Assembly: GCA_947458775.1 (NCBI GenBank)
Contig: CANGZX010000010.1
Coordinates: forward strand, 1-10,455
Direction: 5' to 3'
Source: Sphingobacteriaceae bacterium
GTDB lineage: Bacteria; Bacteroidota; Bacteroidia; Sphingobacteriales; Sphingobacteriaceae
Length of the DNA stretch: 10,455 nt
This document shows, piece by piece, positions 6,491-10,455 of the stretch. Numbering within the stretch: the first letter of the stretch is position 1; every line of letters begins with the position of its first letter. The notes below the pieces were generated by a model. The model saw nothing but the letters and a program-made list of their open reading frames with translations. It did no database searches and was not told where the DNA came from. Both the position numbers and the translations under genes were made by a program.

Positions 6491-6515
6491 GAGAAAAACC
6501 CCGTAGATTTTTCTC
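6491..6515 (+). repeat. 8-bp hairpin at the predicted nrdJ transcript start
   Basis: GAGAAAAA (6491-6498) and TTTTTCTC (6508-6515) are perfect arms around a 9-base loop, directly after the -7 element. It overlaps the expected start site, so only part may enter the mRNA. It could serve as an operator in DNA or as a weak 5' hairpin. No T-run follows that would make it an attenuator. Confidence 0.35.
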
Positions 6516-6562
6516 GAAAGGGTAAGTCAAATTCATTAACAATTTAATTCGCAGTACAAGGC

Positions 6563-9500
6563 ATGGGTAAAACTCCTACAAAAGCAAAAGCCACCGGTAA
6601 AGGTTTAAGCTTTCCACGTTATTTCACCAAAGATGGGGTGAACGTTTACGATCTTTTCCAATATGAAAAGCGCTCGTCAGTAATTCGCAATCCGGCAGGA
6701 GATGCCGTGTTCGAAATGAACGATGTAGAAGTGCCCGCCAGTTGGAGTCAAGTAGCAACCGATATTTTAGCACAAAAGTATTTCCGTAAAGCCGGAGTAC
6801 CACAAGCAGATGGTAGCTTGGGTTCTGAAAAAAGCATTAAGCAAGTAGCACACCGTATGGCCGACTGTTGGAAACAATGGGGCGTACGTTACGACTATTT
6901 TGCAAGCCCTGCCGATGCACAAGTATTTTACGACGAATTGGTGTACACCATCGTGGGTCAGTTGGCAGCGCCAAACTCACCACAATGGTTTAATACTGGG
7001 TTACACAGCTCTTACGGCATTACCGGAAAGCCACAAGGTCACTATTTCGTAAATCCAGAAACCGAAGTATTAAGCAAATCGACCTCAGCTTACGAGCGTC
7101 CGCAACCACATGCCTGCTTTATCCTTTCGGTAAGCGATGATTTAGTAAACGATGGCGGTATCATGGACCTTTGGGTGCGTGAGGCCCGTATCTTTAAATA
7201 TGGATCGGGTGTGGGAACCAATTTCTCACAAATCCGTGGCGAAAACGAAAAATTGTCTGGTGGTGGTTATTCATCGGGCTTAATGTCGTTCTTAAAAATT
7301 GGCGACCGTGCAGCAGGAGCCATCAAATCTGGTGGTACTACCCGTCGTGCAGCCAAAATGGTGTGTTTAGATTTAGATCACCCAGAAATTGAAGGTTTCG
7401 TAAACTGGAAAGTTGAAGAAGAGAAAAAAGTAGCGGCTTTAATTGCTGCCGGTTACTCTTCAGATTACGAAGGCGAAGCGTACCGCACGGTATCGGGTCA
7501 AAACTCAAACAACTCGGTTCGTATACCCAATGCATTTTTTAAAGCATTAGAAAACGGTGACAACTGGGATTTAATTGGTCGTATTAAAGGAGATGTAGTA
7601 AAATCTATCTCGGCAGAAAAATTATGGCAAGATATTGCCTTTGCTGCTTGGGCTTGTGCCGATCCGGGTGTACAATACGATAGCACCATCAACGAATGGC
7701 ACACTTGCCCTGAAGGTGGACGCATCAATGCATCAAACCCCTGCTCTGAGTACATGTTCTTAGACAATACCGCATGTAACTTAGCCTCTATTAACCTAGC
7801 ACACTTTTTCAATAAAGAAACTCTGGTTTTTGATGTAAAAGGATTTGAGCACGCTTGCCGTGTATGGACTGTAGTATTGGAAATTTCTGTGTTGATGGCG
7901 CAATTCCCATCAAAAGAAGTAGCCCAATTATCATACGATTACCGTACCCTAGGTTTGGGTTATGCCAACTTGGGTTCTATGTTAATGGTTGCCGGTATTC
8001 CGTACGATAGTGAGCAAGCCCGTGCCATTGGTGGTTCTATTACCGCTATTATGACCGGTACTGCCTATGCAACTTCAGCAGAAATGGCCAAAGAGTTAGG
8101 CACCTTTACCAGATACGAAGAAAACAAAAAACACATGTTGCGTGTAATGCGTAATCACCGCTATGCGGCTTACAACGCAAGCGATGCCACCTATGAAGGT
8201 TTAGAAATTACCCCTCAAGGTATAGATCCTAAATATTGCCCTGATTATTTATTAGCGGCTGCCTGCAATTCGTGGGATAAAGCAGTTGAATTGGGCGAAA
8301 AATACGGTTACCGTAACGCACAAACTACCGTAATTGCACCAACCGGAACCATTGGTTTGGTAATGGACTGCGATACTACCGGTGTAGAACCAGATTTTGC
8401 TTTGGTTAAATTCAAAAAATTATCGGGTGGTGGTTATTTCAAAATTATTAATCAGTGTGTGCCAGCTGCTTTACGCAACTTGGGCTATACCGAAGATCAA
8501 ATTACAACCATTGTAAACTATGCAAAAGGTGCGGCTACTTTAGCAGGAGCGCCACACATTAACGCACAAACCTTAGCCGACAAAGGCTTTTCACAAGACG
8601 AAATTGAGAAAATAGAAAAATCTCTACTTTCTGCTTTCGAAATTGGCTTTGTGTTTAACCAATGGACTTTAGGCGAAGATTGCTTAAAACGTTTAGGTTT
8701 CAAAGCTGAACAATACAACGATTTTGATTTTAATTTATTAAGAAACCTGGGCTTTAGCCGTCAGCAAATTGCTGAAGCTAACGAATACATTTGCGGCACA
8801 ATGACAGTAGAGGGAGCGCCATTCTTAAAAGAAGAGCACTACCCGGTATTTGATTGCGCCAACAAATGTGGTACCAAAGGAGAGCGTTATATTCATGCGC
8901 ACGGCCACATAAAAATGATGGCAGCTGCACAACCATTCTTATCGGGTGCTATTTCTAAAACCATCAACTTGCCGAATGAGGCTACCGTTGAAGAAATTAA
9001 AGATTGCTACGAATTATCGTGGAAATTGGGTACCAAAGCCAATGCCATTTACAGAGATGGAAGTAAATTATCGCAACCATTATCTACCAAATCGGCGGAT
9101 TCTAAAGAAGATGTGTTAGATACCGTAGAGGATGTATTGGGCGAAGCGGCAAACGTAAAATTAAGCGACTTAACGCCTGAGCAAGTATTAGAAGCAGCTC
9201 GTGCTATTTTAGATCGTTCTACCGATACGCATTTCAAACGCCAATTATCATCGGTGGTAGAAAAGAAAAGCATGCCAGCAAAACGCAGTGGCTTTACACA
9301 AAAAGCAGCTGTGGGTGGCCAAACCATTTTTGTGCGCACCGGCGAATACGAAGATGGAACCTTGGGCGAAATCTTTGTAGATATGCACAAAGAAGGCGCA
9401 ACCTTCCGTTCGTTAATGAACTCCTTTGCCATTGCCATATCGGTAGGTTTACAATACGGTGTGCCTTTAGAAGAGTATGTAGATAAATTCACCTTTACCC

Positions 9501-9880
9501 GTTTCGAACCATCGGGTATGGTAAGTGGCCACGATAACATCAAATCGGCTACCTCTATTATCGATTATATCTTCCGCATGTTGGGTTACGAATACCTAGA
9601 TCGTCAAGATTTGGTACACGTACTTACCGAGAAAAAAGTAGTATTGGGAAATCCTCAAATCCAGGATACCGATACCAATCCGGATAGTAGCAACGTGTTG
9701 GAAACAGCCAAAGTAAGCGAAACCGTTACGGTAGGTGATAAAACCCTAAAACCTGTATTGGATATTTCGGGTGGTGGCCAATCGGATGCACCAGCATGTA
9801 GCAATTGCGGACACATTATGGTGCGTTCGGGCACCTGCTACAAATGCTTAAACTGCGGTACACAAGGCGGCTGTTCTTAA
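6563..9880 (+). CDS. nrdJ: Vitamin B12-dependent (class II) ribonucleotide reductase
   Basis: NrdJ reduces ribonucleotides to deoxyribonucleotides for DNA synthesis, using adenosylcobalamin to make the radical, so it works with or without oxygen. The 1105-aa layout resembles the long NrdJ of Streptomyces. The catalytic 10-stranded barrel holds redox Cys185 (H-A-C-F-I-L-S), then N-P-C-S-E with Asn392, radical Cys394 and Glu396, and the second redox Cys405 (T-A-C-N-L-A-S). The A-P-T-G-T-I-G loop is at 592-598. A TSCPD domain lies at about 915-1010. The tail has six cysteines (1079, 1082, 1092, 1095, 1098, 1104), zinc-ribbon-like and probably used in re-reduction. I see no N-terminal ATP-cone. 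An in-frame stop (6545-6547) precedes the ATG, fixing the start region. It is a single-gene unit with its own promoter and terminator. Confidence 0.97.
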   Translation: MGKTPTKAKATGKGLSFPRYFTKDGVNVYDLFQYEKRSSVIRNPAGDAVFEMNDVEVPASWSQVATDILAQKYFRKAGVPQADGSLGSEKSIKQVAHRMADCWKQWGVRYDYFASPADAQVFYDELVYTIVGQLAAPNSPQWFNTGLHSSYGITGKPQGHYFVNPETEVLSKSTSAYERPQPHACFILSVSDDLVNDGGIMDLWVREARIFKYGSGVGTNFSQIRGENEKLSGGGYSSGLMSFLKIGDRAAGAIKSGGTTRRAAKMVCLDLDHPEIEGFVNWKVEEEKKVAALIAAGYSSDYEGEAYRTVSGQNSNNSVRIPNAFFKALENGDNWDLIGRIKGDVVKSISAEKLWQDIAFAAWACADPGVQYDSTINEWHTCPEGGRINASNPCSEYMFLDNTACNLASINLAHFFNKETLVFDVKGFEHACRVWTVVLEISVLMAQFPSKEVAQLSYDYRTLGLGYANLGSMLMVAGIPYDSEQARAIGGSITAIMTGTAYATSAEMAKELGTFTRYEENKKHMLRVMRNHRYAAYNASDATYEGLEITPQGIDPKYCPDYLLAAACNSWDKAVELGEKYGYRNAQTTVIAPTGTIGLVMDCDTTGVEPDFALVKFKKLSGGGYFKIINQCVPAALRNLGYTEDQITTIVNYAKGAATLAGAPHINAQTLADKGFSQDEIEKIEKSLLSAFEIGFVFNQWTLGEDCLKRLGFKAEQYNDFDFNLLRNLGFSRQQIAEANEYICGTMTVEGAPFLKEEHYPVFDCANKCGTKGERYIHAHGHIKMMAAAQPFLSGAISKTINLPNEATVEEIKDCYELSWKLGTKANAIYRDGSKLSQPLSTKSADSKEDVLDTVEDVLGEAANVKLSDLTPEQVLEAARAILDRSTDTHFKRQLSSVVEKKSMPAKRSGFTQKAAVGGQTIFVRTGEYEDGTLGEIFVDMHKEGATFRSLMNSFAIAISVGLQYGVPLEEYVDKFTFTRFEPSGMVSGHDNIKSATSIIDYIFRMLGYEYLDRQDLVHVLTEKKVVLGNPQIQDTDTNPDSSNVLETAKVSETVTVGDKTLKPVLDISGGGQSDAPACSNCGHIMVRSGTCYKCLNCGTQGGCS

Positions 9881-9900
9881 TAGCTAACTAATACCCCATA

Positions 9901-9934
9901 AAAAAACCCTCCCGAAATTCTGGAGGGTTTTTTG
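9901..9934. terminator. Bidirectional terminator between nrdJ and the lipoprotein gene
   Basis: CCCTCC (9907-9912) pairs with GGAGGG (9922-9927) around a 9-base loop. It is flanked by six A on the left (9901-9906) and six T on the right (9928-9933), so it works as an intrinsic terminator in both directions. It lies 20 bp after the nrdJ stop and just after the stop of the convergent lipoprotein gene. Confidence 0.88.
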
Positions 9935-9941
9935 TGCTTTA

Positions 9942-10445
9942 TTAAAGCCTAAACACAATGATATGATGCGTTGCAGCTGTAGTAGTTAACCGAATTGGAT
10001 TATCAATCATTCCAATAGAATAAGAGGCAGGATCAGCATCAAACAAACCGGTCCATGAGGCAAAAGCGAAAAACCCTGGGCTTACGGTTACCACCTTTTC
10101 TGCTACCAAGACACTACCATCATTATTATAAGCCATATAATTAAATATCAACTCAGTACTGCTTACACTGGTAATTTCTAATTTAGCATAGTGTATCGTG
10201 GGTCCATCGCCTTTTAAAAATAAAATACTGCCCACTTTAAAATTTCTGGCTTCGGCCACATTGTCGTAAAAAATAGGAATACCCGTATTTTGAGCAGTTA
10301 ATTCCGCTTCATGGGCTTTTATATCGGCTAAGCCAATTTGAGCAAAACTAACTGGAGGAGTTATTTTTTTGTCTTCTTTACAGGCGCTTGCAAACAAACT
10401 TACACAGCTTACAAGCAATAGAAGGAGTTTCACACTGGTTTTCAT
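9942..10445 (-). CDS. Putative surface lipoprotein of unknown function
   Basis: I do not recognise this 167-aa protein. It starts M-K-T-S-V-K followed by a leucine-rich hydrophobic stretch, and then A-S-A-C with Cys22 as the likely lipidated residue. L-V-S-C at Cys14 is a less likely alternative because the hydrophobic core before it would be short. After Cys22 comes K-E-D-K-K, similar to the K-(D/E)2 lipoprotein export signal described in Capnocytophaga, so the protein may sit on the cell surface. The mature part (about 145 aa) looks beta-rich and globular, with G-S-I-L-F-L-K-G-D-G near residues 72-81 and many aromatic residues (F-F-A-F-A-S-W). No catalytic motif is visible. It is convergent with nrdJ and shares a terminator. 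Its promoter lies mostly beyond the window. Confidence 0.75.
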   Translation of the reverse strand: MKTSVKLLLLLVSCVSLFASACKEDKKITPPVSFAQIGLADIKAHEAELTAQNTGIPIFYDNVAEARNFKVGSILFLKGDGPTIHYAKLEITSVSSTELIFNYMAYNNDGSVLVAEKVVTVSPGFFAFASWTGLFDADPASYSIGMIDNPIRLTTTAATHHIIVFRL

Positions 10446-10455
10446 AAATTTTTTA

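Larger units (their letters stand above)
6282..6562. other. AT-rich leader region of nrdJ (no gene)
   Basis: The stretch between the pyk terminator and nrdJ has no credible gene. It contains an AT-only palindromic patch (AATTATAATT at 6337-6346; ATAATT/AATTAT at 6341-6355) running into a T-tract. After this come the 13-bp inverted repeat with DnaA-box cores, a promoter, and an 8-bp hairpin, each listed separately. I looked for cobalamin-riboswitch features because nrdJ is B12-dependent and saw no B12-box-like, GC-rich structured element. No clear pair of NrdR boxes is visible by eye. Confidence 0.6.

Noticed and set aside
6473-6547. A 24-codon open frame in the nrdJ leader, in the same frame as nrdJ and ending 15 bp before its ATG
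   Set aside because: Its start codon lies upstream of the predicted promoter -7 element, so it would not be in that transcript. It shows no attenuator-like composition and no ribosome-binding site.
6282-6562. Cobalamin riboswitch upstream of the B12-dependent reductase
   Set aside because: The region is AT-rich, with no B12-box-like sequence or multi-stem GC-containing fold. A covariance-model scan would settle it.
9049-9543. A 164-codon open frame antisense to nrdJ
   Set aside because: It lies inside the nrdJ linker and TSCPD region and has no recognisable motif; it is a by-product of the codon bias of nrdJ.
4314-9880. Horizontal transfer or mobile-element boundary near the IPExxxVDY-pyk-nrdJ block
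   Set aside because: Base composition and codon use look uniform, no integrase, transposase, tRNA or terminal repeats are present, and all three genes are typical of Bacteroidota.

Overview
The window comes from a low-GC member of the Bacteroidota. The evidence is the IPExxxVDY-family gene next to pyruvate kinase, promoters of the Bacteroidota form (TTTG about 19 bp upstream of TAnnTTTG), no obvious Shine-Dalgarno sequences before most genes, and a lipoprotein whose mature N-terminus (C-K-E-D) resembles the Bacteroidota surface-export signal. I cannot place it to genus. Gene content is mostly core housekeeping; I see no phage, transposon, CRISPR, toxin-antitoxin or defence locus, and no rRNA or tRNA gene.

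Left part (1-4166, all on the minus strand). Reading leftward from about 4.2 kb: acpP (acyl carrier protein), fabF (beta-ketoacyl-ACP synthase II), rnc (RNase III) and plsC (1-acylglycerol-3-phosphate acyltransferase). This looks like one lipid-synthesis operon: ACP carries the chain, FabF elongates it, and PlsC places an acyl chain on lysophosphatidate. A separate unit follows, with yicC (endoribonuclease family) and gmk (guanylate kinase, cut by the window edge). yicC appears to have its own promoter so close to its ATG that the mRNA would be leaderless or nearly so.

Centre (4167-6281). A 147-bp divergent intergenic region separates acpP from a rightward pair: a small IPExxxVDY-family protein that must start at TTG, then pyk (pyruvate kinase), closed by a clear rho-independent terminator.

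Right part (6282-10455). A long AT-rich leader of about 280 bp precedes nrdJ, a 1105-aa adenosylcobalamin-dependent (class II) ribonucleotide reductase. This leader is the most structured non-coding DNA in the window. It holds a 13-bp perfect inverted repeat whose arms each contain a DnaA-box consensus (TTTTCCACA), then a good Bacteroidota promoter, then an 8-bp hairpin near the predicted transcript start. nrdJ ends at a bidirectional terminator shared with a convergent gene for an unrecognised lipoprotein.

The most interesting signal is regulatory. By eye, the only three full matches to the DnaA-box consensus TTWTNCACA in the window all fall in the two main promoter regions (acpP/IPExxxVDY and nrdJ). 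This suggests, but does not prove, a link between replication initiation and dNTP or lipid supply. I found no convincing new multi-gene system.
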